Shown: positions 25,378 to 34,484 of the stretch, in pieces
Numbering within the stretch: the stretch's first letter is position 1
Layout: the number at the start of each line of letters is the position of its first letter
Position numbers and translations under genes: made by a program
DNA from: Microbispora sp. H13382
Lineage (GTDB): Bacteria > Actinomycetota > Actinomycetes > Streptosporangiales > Streptosporangiaceae
Direction of reading: 5' to 3'
Length of the DNA: 64,000 nt
Assembly (NCBI RefSeq): GCF_014161445.1
Contig: NZ_JABBXA010000001.1
Span: forward strand, 372,001-436,000
The notes under the pieces: model-generated
Databases searched by the model: none
Seen by the model: only the letters and a program-made list of their open reading frames with translations
What the model was told of the DNA's origin: nothing

Positions 25378-26628
25378 ATGGATGTCGAAGCGAGAGTCCT
25401 GGACGCCGTCGACGAGGCGGAGACCGTGAACCTGCTGGCCGACCTGGTCCGGGTGCCGAGCGTCACCGGCACCGACGCCGAGTCGGACCTGCAGGACCGG
25501 TGCGCCCGCATGCTCACCGAATGGGACCTCGACGTCGACATGTGGAAGCTCGACCTCGACGACCTGCGCTCCCGCGAGGGGTTTCCCGGCATGGAGGCGG
25601 AGCGCGCCGAGGGATACGGCGTCGTCGGCGTCACCGAGGGCGAGGGCACGCCCGCACTGATCCTGCAGGGGCACGCCGACGTCGTGCCGATCGGCGATCC
25701 GGGCAAGTGGGAGGGGCAGGACCCGTTCGGCGCCCGCCTCACCGCGACCACCCTGCACGGCCGGGGCGCCTGCGACATGAAGGCCGGTCTCGCCGCCAAC
25801 CTCGCCGTCGTGCGGGCGCTGCGCGTGGCCGGCGTACGGCTGGCGCGTCCCCTGGCGGTGCACTGCGTGGTCAGCGAGGAGGACGGCGGCCTCGGCGCGT
25901 TCGCCACCCTGGCCAGGGGCCACACGGGGGAGGCGGCCGTGATCACCGAGCCGACGAGCGGGAAGCTGATCACCGCCAACGCCGGCGCGCTGACCTTCCG
26001 CCTGGAGGTCGCCGGCCGGGCCGCGCACGGCGCCACCCGCTACGAGGGGGTCAACGCCGTCGAGGCGTTCGTGCCCGTGCTCCAGGCCGTCCGGCGGCTC
26101 GAACGCGAGCGCAACGCCGCCCCCGGCCCTCTCTTCGAGGGCAACCCGATGCCGTACCCGATCGAGATCGGCACCGTGCGCGCGGGCGACTGGGCGAGCA
26201 CGGTGCCCGACCTGCTCGTGGCCGAGGGGCGGCTAGGCGTCCGGCTCGACGAGGACCCGGCCGACGCCCGCGCCGCGCTGGAGAACGCGCTCGCCGAACT
26301 ACACGACCCCTGGCTGCGGGACAACCCCGTACGCGTCACCTGGCCGGGAGGGCAGTTCGCCAGCGGCCGCCTGCCCGAGGGGCACCCGCTGGCGGAGGAG
26401 GCGGCCCGGGCGGTGGCCGACGTGACCGGGACGCCGCCGGGCCGCACCGCGGCGCCGTACGGGAGCGACCTGCGCCTGTACGCGGCGGCGGGCGTGCCGA
26501 CCCTGCACTACGGGCCGGGCGACGTCCGCTTCGCCCATGCCCCGCGGGAGCAGGTCGACCTGCGGGAGGTCCGCGACGTCACCCGCGCCCTGACCCTGCT
26601 CGTCCTGCGCCGCTGCGGCGTGCGATAG
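25378..26628 (+). CDS. ArgE/DapE-family M20 metallopeptidase
   Basis: Dinuclear zinc deacylase or peptidase acting on N-acyl amino acids or small peptides. The pattern is complete: ILQGHADVVP (His ligand and catalytic Asp), GRGACDMKAG (bridging Asp), CVVSEEDGG (catalytic Glu and ligand Glu) and HYGPGDVRFAHAPREQVDL (last His). 416 residues is normal. The ATG at 25378 is chosen over an upstream in-frame GTG because family similarity starts at MDVEARVLDAVDEAE. Substrate cannot be set; no arginine or lysine genes are near. Confidence 0.9.
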   Translation: MDVEARVLDAVDEAETVNLLADLVRVPSVTGTDAESDLQDRCARMLTEWDLDVDMWKLDLDDLRSREGFPGMEAERAEGYGVVGVTEGEGTPALILQGHADVVPIGDPGKWEGQDPFGARLTATTLHGRGACDMKAGLAANLAVVRALRVAGVRLARPLAVHCVVSEEDGGLGAFATLARGHTGEAAVITEPTSGKLITANAGALTFRLEVAGRAAHGATRYEGVNAVEAFVPVLQAVRRLERERNAAPGPLFEGNPMPYPIEIGTVRAGDWASTVPDLLVAEGRLGVRLDEDPADARAALENALAELHDPWLRDNPVRVTWPGGQFASGRLPEGHPLAEEAARAVADVTGTPPGRTAAPYGSDLRLYAAAGVPTLHYGPGDVRFAHAPREQVDLREVRDVTRALTLLVLRRCGVR

Positions 26629-26635
26629 AGATGCG

Positions 26636-29023
26636 TCAGCAGTCGGCGGTGACCGCGGCGATCTCGTTCAGCGGGAACTCCAGGTAGTCGCCGGCTTCCT
26701 CGCACCACGCGTCGAGCACGCCGCTGCGCAGTTCGCCGTGGCTGACCGTGGCGGTGACCCCGTCGGCCAGTGTGATCATCGCGCGGACGTCGCGGTCCAC
26801 CACGAAGCCCAGCAGCGACTGCTGTGCCGCGGGAAGCCTGGTCGCCATGCGCCCGATGACGGCCCACGTCTGGCGGGGCTGCGCCGCGGCGGCCACCGGC
26901 CCGCCGCTGACCAGCAGCCGCCGGGCGTGCTCGCGCGGGTCCGGCGGGGGCTCCAGCAGGGGGCCGGGGGGCTCGAGCTCGGCGACCCGCCCGCCGGGCA
27001 GGAGGATCAGCCGCCCGCCCTGCGGCTCGCGCCGGATGGTGATCTCCCCGGTGTCGTCCACCGGCACCGGCGCGTAGCCCGCCTCCCGGAGCGCGGCCAG
27101 CGTCGTCTCGGCGGGCGCCGCGCCGGCGAGCACGGTCGGCGCCAGCAGCCGCAGGCCCAGCTTGGCCAGTTTCCGGTGCGCGGCGATCTCGGCGAGCAGC
27201 GCGGTGTCCGAGCCCTGCACGATGCAGCCGACCGACGACACCGTGACCTCGCCGTGCCGCCGTGCCACGTCTTTGATCAGGTAGGTCAGTGGCTGGGGGA
27301 GCGTGCCGGCCTCCGACAGGTCGGCGATGAGCGTGTCGGCCGTGTCCCCGCCGTCAAGGGCCCGCCGTACGCTCGCGGGGCTGAACCGCCACACCGAGGC
27401 CGTGCCCTGCGACTCGCGGTCGGCGGCGCGGTCCAGGAGCGCGGCGAGCTCGACCGACGGCGGGCCGGTCACCACCGCGGTGAGGTCGGCGCCGAACAGA
27501 GCCGTGCGCCGCGCGCTCGCCATGGCGTGTGTGGCGGCCTTCGCCAGCGCGGGGTCGTGCTCGACCTCGGGCACGCACTCGCGGCTCTCGTCCCCGGCCA
27601 CGCCGGCCAGCGGGGCGAGCGCCCGGCCGAGGCCGGTGAGCGCGTCGCAGGCCACGAGCCCGAGCAGGCGCGCCTCCTCCAGCACGGCCGCCGCGCAGCC
27701 GTCCAGCAGTTCCCGGTCGAGCAGCGGGGCGCGCCAGTGCACCCGCTGCACCAGCTCGCGCAGCGTCGCGAAGCTCCTGTCTCCGGGGATCTCGGCGAGC
27801 GCCGCGAACAGCGCCCACCGGATCCTGGCGATCGTCTCGCCGGCCGGGTCGTCGCCGAGCGCGGCCGGGTGGCGGCCCTCCACCCGGCGCAGGGACGAGC
27901 GCTCCATGCGCCACCAGGCGGCGAGCAGGACGCGCAGCCGAACGGGCGCCTCCTCCAGCCGCCAGGCGTCGTACCGGCGGGCCGGGGTCAGCCCGCCCGC
28001 CTCCTCGTCGATCGCGATCAGCCGGGCGACCGCGCAGATCTCCAGCAGCAGCCGGGTCTCGTCCTCCATGCAGCCGGTCTCCCTGGCCAGCCGCTTGATC
28101 TCCCGCACCCCGACCCCGCCGTTCTTGAGCAGCGGCAGCGGCGTCTTGTCGACGTTCTCCAGCAGCGCCGTGGCCCGGTCGAGCACGTGCGGCGCGGCCA
28201 GGCACATCGCGTGCTCGGCGGCGTCGGGGTCCCCCGCCGTCGTGGCCAGGTCCGGCGGGTAGGGCGTGAACGGCCCGCGGTAGTCGGGGCCGCGCAGCGC
28301 CAGCGCGACCTCGCGGGGCATCTCGGCCAGGTCCCACTGGGCGCGGAAGAGCAGGCCGCGGTCGAGGGCCCACTTCTCCGGCGTCCCCGGGGTGATGAAC
28401 CGGTTGCCGTTCACGCTGCGGACCGGCCCGTCCCACGCGAAGTCGTCGAGCATGCCGAGCGTGCCGTCGGGGGCGTCGTCGAGAAGCGTCCCCAGACGCT
28501 CGCAGTCGCCGAGCAGCGCGGTGATCCGGGCGACCACCTGCCGCCTGCCGCCGTGGGAAGGCAGGTCGAGCGCGTGGCACATCCGGCGCAGCGCGTCGGT
28601 GCTGAGCTTCCAGGAGTCGAGGTACGCGCCGAGCGGCTCGCCCAGGCCGCAGGGCGCGGTCCACCAGCGGGCGACGGCCTCGGCCACCGTGATCCTGCCG
28701 TCGCGGCCGGGCCAGGCGACGGCGTGCTCGTAGAGGTGGTCGAGCCAGGGGATCACCGCGGAGGTGCTCACTCCGAGGAAGCGGGCCAGCTCGTCCTCCG
28801 TCGGACGGCCACCGATGACCAGGCACGCCTGAAGGAGCTCCAACGGGGGGAGGGGGAGGCCGCGCATGACCTCCATGACGGCGAAGGTGTCGGTCAGCCG
28901 CTGCGCGAGGGCGTCCAGGCGCCGGGGCCACGGCGCGGCGATCGCGTCCGGCCGGTTGGCCAGCACACGGGCCAGCCTGTCTTCGTCAAGACCGGTCAGC
29001 CAGCCGATTAGGTGATCGTCCAT
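26636..29023 (-). CDS. helicase-associated (XPB/Ssl2-like, Helicase_C_3) DNA-binding protein
   Basis: A 795-residue actinobacterial protein lacking helicase Walker motifs. The N-terminal third has winged-helix-like repeats (ELLQACLVIGGRPTEDELARFLG and DLPSHGGRRQVVARI), and the C-terminal part (about 520-795) is the helicase-conserved-C-terminal-like domain with VWRFSPASVRRALDGG and YLIKDVARRHGEVTVSSVG. Relatives normally sit next to an XPB-type helicase gene; none is within this window. A role in DNA repair or transcription-coupled processes is inferred. The ATG at 29023 begins MDDHLIGWLTGLDEDRLARV. Confidence 0.82.
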   Translation of the reverse strand: MDDHLIGWLTGLDEDRLARVLANRPDAIAAPWPRRLDALAQRLTDTFAVMEVMRGLPLPPLELLQACLVIGGRPTEDELARFLGVSTSAVIPWLDHLYEHAVAWPGRDGRITVAEAVARWWTAPCGLGEPLGAYLDSWKLSTDALRRMCHALDLPSHGGRRQVVARITALLGDCERLGTLLDDAPDGTLGMLDDFAWDGPVRSVNGNRFITPGTPEKWALDRGLLFRAQWDLAEMPREVALALRGPDYRGPFTPYPPDLATTAGDPDAAEHAMCLAAPHVLDRATALLENVDKTPLPLLKNGGVGVREIKRLARETGCMEDETRLLLEICAVARLIAIDEEAGGLTPARRYDAWRLEEAPVRLRVLLAAWWRMERSSLRRVEGRHPAALGDDPAGETIARIRWALFAALAEIPGDRSFATLRELVQRVHWRAPLLDRELLDGCAAAVLEEARLLGLVACDALTGLGRALAPLAGVAGDESRECVPEVEHDPALAKAATHAMASARRTALFGADLTAVVTGPPSVELAALLDRAADRESQGTASVWRFSPASVRRALDGGDTADTLIADLSEAGTLPQPLTYLIKDVARRHGEVTVSSVGCIVQGSDTALLAEIAAHRKLAKLGLRLLAPTVLAGAAPAETTLAALREAGYAPVPVDDTGEITIRREPQGGRLILLPGGRVAELEPPGPLLEPPPDPREHARRLLVSGGPVAAAAQPRQTWAVIGRMATRLPAAQQSLLGFVVDRDVRAMITLADGVTATVSHGELRSGVLDAWCEEAGDYLEFPLNEIAAVTADC

Positions 29024-29444
29024 CGTAGGTCTCTCGGGAGTCCAAGGAAGCCACCGTAGTGCAGATCGGGGTCTCGGCGGAGTCCGTGGGCGGCCGAAGA
29101 GCGCAAAGTCACGGATCCCGAGATCACGATATTTCTCCGCCGATCGATGGGGAACGAGCACACCGCCGGGCCGTCACGGCCCGATCTCAGCACATCATCG
29201 CCTGTCCCGCCCGGATTCGGGGCGTGTTCCGGGGAATCCGGGCCGCCGGCCGAAGGGCGCTCCCATGCATTCCGGGCTGCACGGGAGCGCTCTTCGGCCT
29301 GCGGACCGTAATCGGGGACAGGCAGATCTAGCGGTCGGGTTAGGTTTTCCGACGCCCCTGACGGAAGAGCGGCCATCCCCTTACTCAGGCGGCGGAGAGC
29401 CCCGGCGAAGCGAGTGGCCCCGCCGTCCGGCCGCCGGCCGGTGT
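29024..29444. other. gene-free region upstream of the helicase-associated gene
   Basis: About 420 bp without a convincing gene. It holds a short hairpin CGGGCCG-TCA-CGGCCCG at 29167-29183 and the promoter of the helicase-associated gene, whose exact position is not evident. Confidence 0.5.
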
Positions 29445-29984
29445 TCAGGCCGCCAGTACGGCCCACACCGCCTTGCCCTGCGGGACGAGCGGGCACCATC
29501 CCCAGTGCACGCTCAGCGACTCCACGATGTGCAGTCCGAGGCCGCCCGGCTCGAAGGGGGTGGGGTCCCGCAGCACCGGCGCGGCCGACCCGGGATCGGT
29601 GATCGCGCAGGTCACGTGGGCGCCCCGCCGGATCAGCGACAGCCGCATGGCCTCCCGCGCGCGGGTGTCGGCGATCGTCATGCCGTGCCGCAGGGCGTTG
29701 GTGACCAGTTCGGAGACGACCAGTTCCATCCCGTCGAGCAGGTCCGCCAACTGCCAGCCCGCGAGCGTCCCGGCGGCGAAGCTGCGCGCCGAGTGGACCG
29801 ACTCCGCGCGGGGCGGCAGGACGAAGGTGGCGCTGGCGGTGGCCGACCCGGGGTCGAGGAGATCGCGTGCGGGCTCCGGCCACCAGCCGATAGGGGGCCA
29901 CCAGTCGAGCGCCGACCACTGGTTCTGGCCACGAGTCAGGTTCGTGGACTGCACGGGATCATGATGAAGGACACTCCTGTGCAT
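29445..29984 (-). CDS. ATP-binding protein, anti-sigma/RsbW-type HATPase (WhiJ-cluster partner)
   Basis: Single HATPase_c_2 domain protein. Nucleotide-binding boxes are ELVTNALRHG (N box) and PGGLGLHIVESL (G box), with the ending WGWCPLVPQGKAVWAVL typical of the large actinomycete family of RsbW-like proteins. In abaA/whiJ-type clusters this gene sits beside an XRE regulator and a DUF397 protein, as here. The start is uncertain: the ATG at 29984 or the GTG at 29954; neither has a good ribosome site. Kinase or anti-sigma activity is not shown by the sequence. Confidence 0.82.
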   Translation of the reverse strand: MHRSVLHHDPVQSTNLTRGQNQWSALDWWPPIGWWPEPARDLLDPGSATASATFVLPPRAESVHSARSFAAGTLAGWQLADLLDGMELVVSELVTNALRHGMTIADTRAREAMRLSLIRRGAHVTCAITDPGSAAPVLRDPTPFEPGGLGLHIVESLSVHWGWCPLVPQGKAVWAVLAA

Positions 29985-30026
29985 GTGCAAGAGCGAATGC
30001 ACGTGCAAGCGCGTTGTGCAAGCGCT
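29985..30026. promoter_or_regulatory. three GTGCAAG repeats and TGCACGTGCA palindrome
   Basis: GTGCAAGAGCG (29985), GTGCAAGCGCG (30003) and GTGCAAGCGCT (30016) are direct repeats in the divergent region between the ATP-binding gene and the XRE gene; TGCACGTGCA spans 29998-30007. This is a likely autoregulatory operator of the XRE protein. Confidence 0.5.
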
Positions 30027-30109
30027 ACGGTTACCCCCGAACACCACTGGGACGAAGGGGGCGATCTTTGACAGACTGTGAACCAGTCCACAAAGCGGAG
30101 GAATAGCAC

Positions 30110-30976
30110 GTGTCCATAGATCCGCCCGGATCCGGTTCCACCGTTCGACGCATCATGCTCGGTGCGAGCCTTCGCCGGCTGCGCGAGCAGCGGGGGTTGA
30201 CCCGTGAGGTCGCCGGATTCCACATCCGTGCCTCAGAGTCGAAGATCAGCCGGATGGAGCTCGGCCGGGTCGGGTTCAAGACACGTGACGTCGAAGACCT
30301 CCTCACGCTGTACGGCGTCCACGACGACGACGAGCGGCGTGGCCTGCTGGAGATGGTCCGCGAGGCGAACACGCCCGGGTGGTGGCACAAGTTCGGCGAG
30401 GTGCTGCCGAACTGGTTCGTCACCTACGTCGGCCTGGAGGAGGCCGCCAGCGTGATCCGCACCTACGAGGTGCAGTTCGTGCCCGGCCTGCTGCAGACGG
30501 CGAAGTACGCCCAGTCGGTGATCCGGCTCGGTCATCCGGACGCCCCGGAGGACGAGCTCGAACAGCGCGTCCATCTGCGGATGCAGCGGCAGGAACGGCT
30601 CACGCGTAAGGACGGTCCCCGGTTGTGGGCCGTCATCGACGAGGCCGCGCTCAAGCGGCCCATCGGAGGGAGTGCGACGATGCGCGAACAGCTCCAGCAT
30701 CTGCTGGAGGTGTCCACGCTGCCCAACATCACCCTTCAGGTGATGCCCCTTCGCTACGGGATGCACGCGGCCGAGGGAGGCGCGTTCACCATCCTCCGCT
30801 TCCCGGAGTCCGACCTTTCGGACGTGGTCTACGTCGAGCAGCTCTGGGGTGCGCTCTACCTGGACAAACGTGAGGACATCGATCCCTACCTCACGGCCAT
30901 GGAGCAGCTGTGCGTGGAGAGCACCACGCCCGGCGGCACTGCCGAGATCCTCGGCGAACTTCTCAGAGAGACATGA
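30110..30976 (+). CDS. XRE-family regulator with DUF5753 (WhiJ/AbaA-like)
   Basis: A 288-residue regulator. The helix-turn-helix lies at about residues 14-70 (LRRLREQRGLTREVAGFHIRASESKISRMELGR), and the DUF5753 domain at about 105-280 contains VQFVPGLLQTAKYAQ and RLTRKDGPRLWAVIDEAAL. This is the WhiJ-like family, numerous in morphologically complex actinomycetes and tied to development and antibiotic control. GTG at 30110 has GGAGGA upstream. Its stop is directly followed by the ATG of the DUF397 gene (TGAATG), its usual partner. Confidence 0.93.
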   Translation: MSIDPPGSGSTVRRIMLGASLRRLREQRGLTREVAGFHIRASESKISRMELGRVGFKTRDVEDLLTLYGVHDDDERRGLLEMVREANTPGWWHKFGEVLPNWFVTYVGLEEAASVIRTYEVQFVPGLLQTAKYAQSVIRLGHPDAPEDELEQRVHLRMQRQERLTRKDGPRLWAVIDEAALKRPIGGSATMREQLQHLLEVSTLPNITLQVMPLRYGMHAAEGGAFTILRFPESDLSDVVYVEQLWGALYLDKREDIDPYLTAMEQLCVESTTPGGTAEILGELLRET

Positions 30977-31210
30977 ATGCAGACATATAACGGGATGCCC
31001 GCAACCGACATCGCCGGGGTGACCTGGCGGAAGAGTGCCCACAGCAACTCGACCGGCAACTGCGTGGAGCTGGCCGAGCTTCCCGACGGCAGCGTGGCCG
31101 TCCGGAACTCCCGCTATCCCGAGGGGCCGGCGCTCATCTACACCCGAGACGAGATACGGGCCCTGGTGCTCGGGGTCAAGGACGGCGAGTTCGACGGCCT
31201 CCTGGTGTGA
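30977..31210 (+). CDS. DUF397 protein, partner of the XRE regulator
   Basis: A 77-residue protein consisting of one DUF397 domain (VTWRKSAHSNSTGNCVELAEL, VAVRNSRYPEGPALIYTRDEIRALV). Such proteins pair with WhiJ-like XRE regulators, and an XRE/DUF397 pair of Streptomyces coelicolor has been proposed to behave like a toxin-antitoxin unit. Translation is probably coupled, since the ATG abuts the upstream stop. The Cys in GNCVELA is family-typical. After its stop a 13-bp unit CGGACGGTGTGAC is repeated twice (31212-31237). Confidence 0.93.
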   Translation: MQTYNGMPATDIAGVTWRKSAHSNSTGNCVELAELPDGSVAVRNSRYPEGPALIYTRDEIRALVLGVKDGEFDGLLV

Positions 31211-31354
31211 TCGGACGGTGTGACCGGACGGTGTGACCGGCCTTTCTGGTGTAACCCGTGTTCACCCGCTTCTCACGGGCGTAACAACGCGACGCGGGAG
31301 GCGTAACACGGATCCGGCACAGTGAGTCCCAGGAAAGCTCACAAGGGGGACCCC

Positions 31355-31630
31355 GTGCTGGACCAGATGACTCTTTACCCGGTGGCCGACGACGTGCTGT
31401 TCGCACCCGGAGGCCGTGTGGTGATCCGCACCTACGGCGTCGCCTCGCCGGTGGATCCGGCGGACGGGCGGCCCAGGTCGGTGGCCTACCGGACGTGGGT
31501 CACCGGGGTGCGGGAGCAGCCCAGGTACTGGCGGTGGGGGCACTTCGAGGACGCCCGGCGCGGCCACCGCAAGGTCCTGGATTGGCTGACCGGCCGAGGG
31601 CCGCAACCCCAGCCGGTCGCCCAGGCGTGA
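31355..31630 (+). CDS. hypothetical actinobacterial protein
   Basis: A 91-residue soluble protein of unknown function with WGHFEDARRGHRKVLDWL near the end. I take the GTG at 31355, since AAGGGGG lies 5 bp upstream; an in-frame GTG at 31322 would add 11 residues. Upstream, GTAAC occurs at 31251, 31281 and 31303, possibly a response-regulator or MtrA-like site array. I recognise no domain. Confidence 0.6.
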   Translation: MLDQMTLYPVADDVLFAPGGRVVIRTYGVASPVDPADGRPRSVAYRTWVTGVREQPRYWRWGHFEDARRGHRKVLDWLTGRGPQPQPVAQA

Positions 31631-31672
31631 TCGTCACGTTCTGGTCGTCACGGCGTGATCGTTTGTGATCGT

Positions 31673-32254
31673 TCAGGCGGGCGCGTTCCAGCGCAGCAGG
31701 ACGGGCTCGTCGCCGTGCTCGTGCCCGAGGACGGAGTACGTCCCGGTGTCGAGGCGGAAGTACCTGCCGTGGTCGGGTGGCAGCCCGAGCCAGCGGGCCG
31801 CCAGCACGCGCAGCATGTGCGCGTGCGCCACCACCAGCACGTCGCCGTCCGCCGAGCGGATCCGGGCGAGGACCTTGTCCGCCCGCTGTCCCACGTGCTC
31901 GACGGTCTCACCCGGGTGCGCCTCGTCTCCCGGGACGACCCCGTCCCGCCAGACGAACCAGCCGGGACGTGACGTGCGGATGTCGGCGGTGGAGACGCCC
32001 TCGTAGCCGCCGTAGTCCCACTCCCACAGGTCCGGGTCCACCTCGTACGGCCCGGCCCCGGCCAGTTCGGCCGTACGGCGGGCCCGCTGCGCGGGACTGA
32101 CGAGGACCAGCGCGAACGACCGGTCCGCCACCAGGGGGGACAGGGCGCGCGCCTCCTCCTCGCCGTGCGGGGTCAGCGGCAGGTCGGTGCGGCCCGTGTG
32201 CCGCCCGGCCCTGCTCCATTCGGTCTCGCCGTGCCTCAGCAGGATGACGTTCAT
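31673..32254 (-). CDS. histidine phosphatase superfamily protein
   Basis: Phosphoglycerate mutase-like acid phosphatase of 193 residues. The catalytic RHGE motif is at VILLRHGETEWS (residues 3-14), the second Arg in VSPAQRARRTAEL, Glu in WEWDYGGYEG, and the second His in VVAHAHMLRVLAARW. The length and GETEWS start resemble SixA/GpmB-type phosphatases with varied substrates. The ATG is at 32254. Divergent from the Gfo/Idh/MocA gene. Confidence 0.9.
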   Translation of the reverse strand: MNVILLRHGETEWSRAGRHTGRTDLPLTPHGEEEARALSPLVADRSFALVLVSPAQRARRTAELAGAGPYEVDPDLWEWDYGGYEGVSTADIRTSRPGWFVWRDGVVPGDEAHPGETVEHVGQRADKVLARIRSADGDVLVVAHAHMLRVLAARWLGLPPDHGRYFRLDTGTYSVLGHEHGDEPVLLRWNAPA

Positions 32255-32353
32255 AAGGGCTCCATCTTGCCCGTACGGCCGGTTCCACGCGCGGCGGCCC
32301 CCTTGACCGCGCGGCGGCGGCCTGCAGTAGGGTCCCCGCGGAGAGGGGACGCC

Positions 32354-33226
32354 ATGGAGCCGGTGCGGGTGGGACTCGTCGGTGCGGGACCGTGGGCGGA
32401 GATGGTCCACGCGCCCGCCCTCGCGGCGGGGCCGCACACGACGCTCTCCGGGGTCTGGGCACGCAGGCCCGAGGCGGCGCGCGAGCTCGCGGACGCCCAC
32501 GGCGCGCCCTCCTTCGAGCGGCTGGAGGACCTGTTCGCGGCGTCCGAGGCGGTCGCCTTCTGCGTGCCGCCCGCCGTGCAGGCCGAGCTGGGCGTGCTCG
32601 CGGCCCGGGCGGGCAGGGCACTGCTGCTGGAGAAGCCGCTCGCGGCCGACCTCGATGGCGCCCGGCGCCTGGCCGGGGCGATCGAGGAGGCGGGAGTGGC
32701 CTCCCAGATGCTCTTCACCTTCCGATACTCGGCGGCGACCGTCGAGTTCCTGGACCGCGCCCGGCTCATCGAGCCCTTCGGCGGGCACGCCGCCAACATC
32801 TCCGGCAGCCTGCGCGGCGGCCCTTTCGCCACCCCTTGGCGGCTGGAGCGCGGGGCGGTGCTCGACGTGGGCCCGCACACGATCGACCTGCTCGACGCCG
32901 CGCTCGGCCGGGTGGTCGCGGTCAGGGCACACGGCGATCCGCTCGGCTGGGTCGGCCTGCTGCTGGAGCACGAGGGCGGCGCGGTCAGCGAGGCGTCGCT
33001 GTGCATGGCCGCCGAGGGCGAGACCCCGCCCAGCCGGATCGACGTGTACGGCCGCCGCGGCAGCGCCTCGCTGCTCGGCTCCGAACTCGGCGACGTCGTC
33101 CCCGAGGTGGTCAGGCAGTTCGCGGGCACGGTGCGCGACGGCGGCGGGCATCCGCTCGACGCCCGCCACGGCCTGCGCCTGCAGGAGATCATCGACGACG
33201 TGGAGCGGCAGCTGCGGGCCGGCTGA
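32354..33226 (+). CDS. Gfo/Idh/MocA family oxidoreductase
   Basis: NAD(P)-dependent sugar or inositol oxidoreductase-like protein of 290 residues. The Rossmann domain is VGLVGAGPWAEMVHAPAL; the conserved EKP of the family is in LLLEKPLAADL (Lys about residue 96). The C-terminal alpha/beta domain follows with RGAVLDVGPHTIDLLDAALG, where the usual catalytic His is present. It is somewhat short for the family (330-380). The 3' end overlaps the convergent acyltransferase by 38 bp. Confidence 0.88.
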   Translation: MEPVRVGLVGAGPWAEMVHAPALAAGPHTTLSGVWARRPEAARELADAHGAPSFERLEDLFAASEAVAFCVPPAVQAELGVLAARAGRALLLEKPLAADLDGARRLAGAIEEAGVASQMLFTFRYSAATVEFLDRARLIEPFGGHAANISGSLRGGPFATPWRLERGAVLDVGPHTIDLLDAALGRVVAVRAHGDPLGWVGLLLEHEGGAVSEASLCMAAEGETPPSRIDVYGRRGSASLLGSELGDVVPEVVRQFAGTVRDGGGHPLDARHGLRLQEIIDDVERQLRAG

Positions 33227-34484
33227 CCAGGGCCAGCCCCGCGACCAGGGCGGCGGACGCGATAACCGGCGCGGGGCCGGGCGCGAAACCGGTGATCGTG
33301 AGGGTGAGCAGCGCGCCGCCGACGAGCGGGGCGGCCGCGGGCACGAGCCGGTGGGCGGCGGCCCCCACGGGGTCCTCGAATCGGCCGAGCATCGCGGTGA
33401 GCGCGACCAGGACCAGCGCCAGGGCGGCCAGCCACAGCGGGACTGCGCTCCACCAGGTCGCCGAGCCGGTGTCCGGGGTCGCCAGCCCGAACCCGACGAT
33501 CGCCACACCGGCGACGGCGACGAGCGCGGTCATGTGCCACAGGTAGACGGTCATCATGCGCGGCGCGAGCGCGGTGAGCACCGCCTCGGCCCTCGGCCGG
33601 GCGGCCAGCGTGTTCAGGGCGGGGCGCAGCAGCATCGCCAGGCCGAGCTGGCCGGCGAACAACGCGAGCAGGCAGGCGCTCGGCGGGGCCATGTTCGAGA
33701 TCATCCCCGGCATCCCGATCATGCTGGCGGGGTAGGGCCCGGTCGTCACGAGGGCCGCCACCATCGCGAACCCGGCCACCGCGAGCCCGGCGGCCCGCCG
33801 TCCCGTCAGCCACTCCAGGCCGCCCTCGGCGTACCGGAACCCGACCTGGTGGACCGCCAGCCAGACGAACGCGACGTTGAGGTAGCCGGCCGCCTCCAGG
33901 CCGGAGAAGCGCACCACGTCCATCAGCACCGCACCGCCCGCCAGCACCGGCAGGGCGACCCCGGCCCGCACCCGCAGCAGGTGCGGCGTGGCAACCACGG
34001 CCAGCAGGTAGACCGCCAGGAACCAGAGCAACTGGCCGACCGTACGCGCGGCCACCTCCACCGGCTGCGCGGGCACTCCGAGCGCGACCAGGAGATGGGG
34101 GAGCGGCAGCCACACGACCGCGAGCGGCACGACCGGCCAGGCCAGGCGGCGCACCCGCCGCGCCGTCCACGCCCGCGCCACGCCGGACCGCGCCTCCGGG
34201 CGCCCCGCACGGCGCGCCGCGGACCGGAAGCTGATCGCGTTGGCCGCGCCCCCGGCGAAGAAGACCAGCGGCATGACCTGCGAGATCCAGGTGACGTACG
34301 GAACCGCCGCCAGGGCGTTGCCCGTGGTCAGCCGTCCCTGGGCGTACGACAGGACCGGCATCGTCCAGTGCTGGACGACCACGAGGACCATCCCGAAGAC
34401 GCGCAGGACGTCGATGAAGCGGTCCCGTGGCGTGGGCGCGGCCGGGGCCCTTTCCGGAGCGGGGGGAAGCATGGTCAGGGACAT
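33189..34484 (-). CDS. acyltransferase family (Acyl_transf_3) membrane protein
   Basis: Integral membrane O-acyltransferase of 431 residues and about ten helices. The N-terminal DRFIDVLRVFGMVLVVVQHW carries the conserved His of acyltransferase-3 proteins, which transfer acetyl or longer groups to cell-surface carbohydrates or other acceptors. MMTVYLWHM near residue 320 also fits. The ATG at 34484 starts a short cytosolic segment. CCCTACC repeats at 34620-34649 lie upstream. The acceptor is unknown. Confidence 0.85.
   Translation of the reverse strand: MSLTMLPPAPERAPAAPTPRDRFIDVLRVFGMVLVVVQHWTMPVLSYAQGRLTTGNALAAVPYVTWISQVMPLVFFAGGAANAISFRSAARRAGRPEARSGVARAWTARRVRRLAWPVVPLAVVWLPLPHLLVALGVPAQPVEVAARTVGQLLWFLAVYLLAVVATPHLLRVRAGVALPVLAGGAVLMDVVRFSGLEAAGYLNVAFVWLAVHQVGFRYAEGGLEWLTGRRAAGLAVAGFAMVAALVTTGPYPASMIGMPGMISNMAPPSACLLALFAGQLGLAMLLRPALNTLAARPRAEAVLTALAPRMMTVYLWHMTALVAVAGVAIVGFGLATPDTGSATWWSAVPLWLAALALVLVALTAMLGRFEDPVGAAAHRLVPAAAPLVGGALLTLTITGFAPGPAPVIASAALVAGLALVSRPAAAAPRRR

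Noticed and set aside
31251-31307. MtrA operator (GTAAC repeats)
   Set aside because: Three GTAAC words occur, but spacings of 30 and 22 bp do not match the usual tightly phased pair, so only a note is kept in the gene entry.
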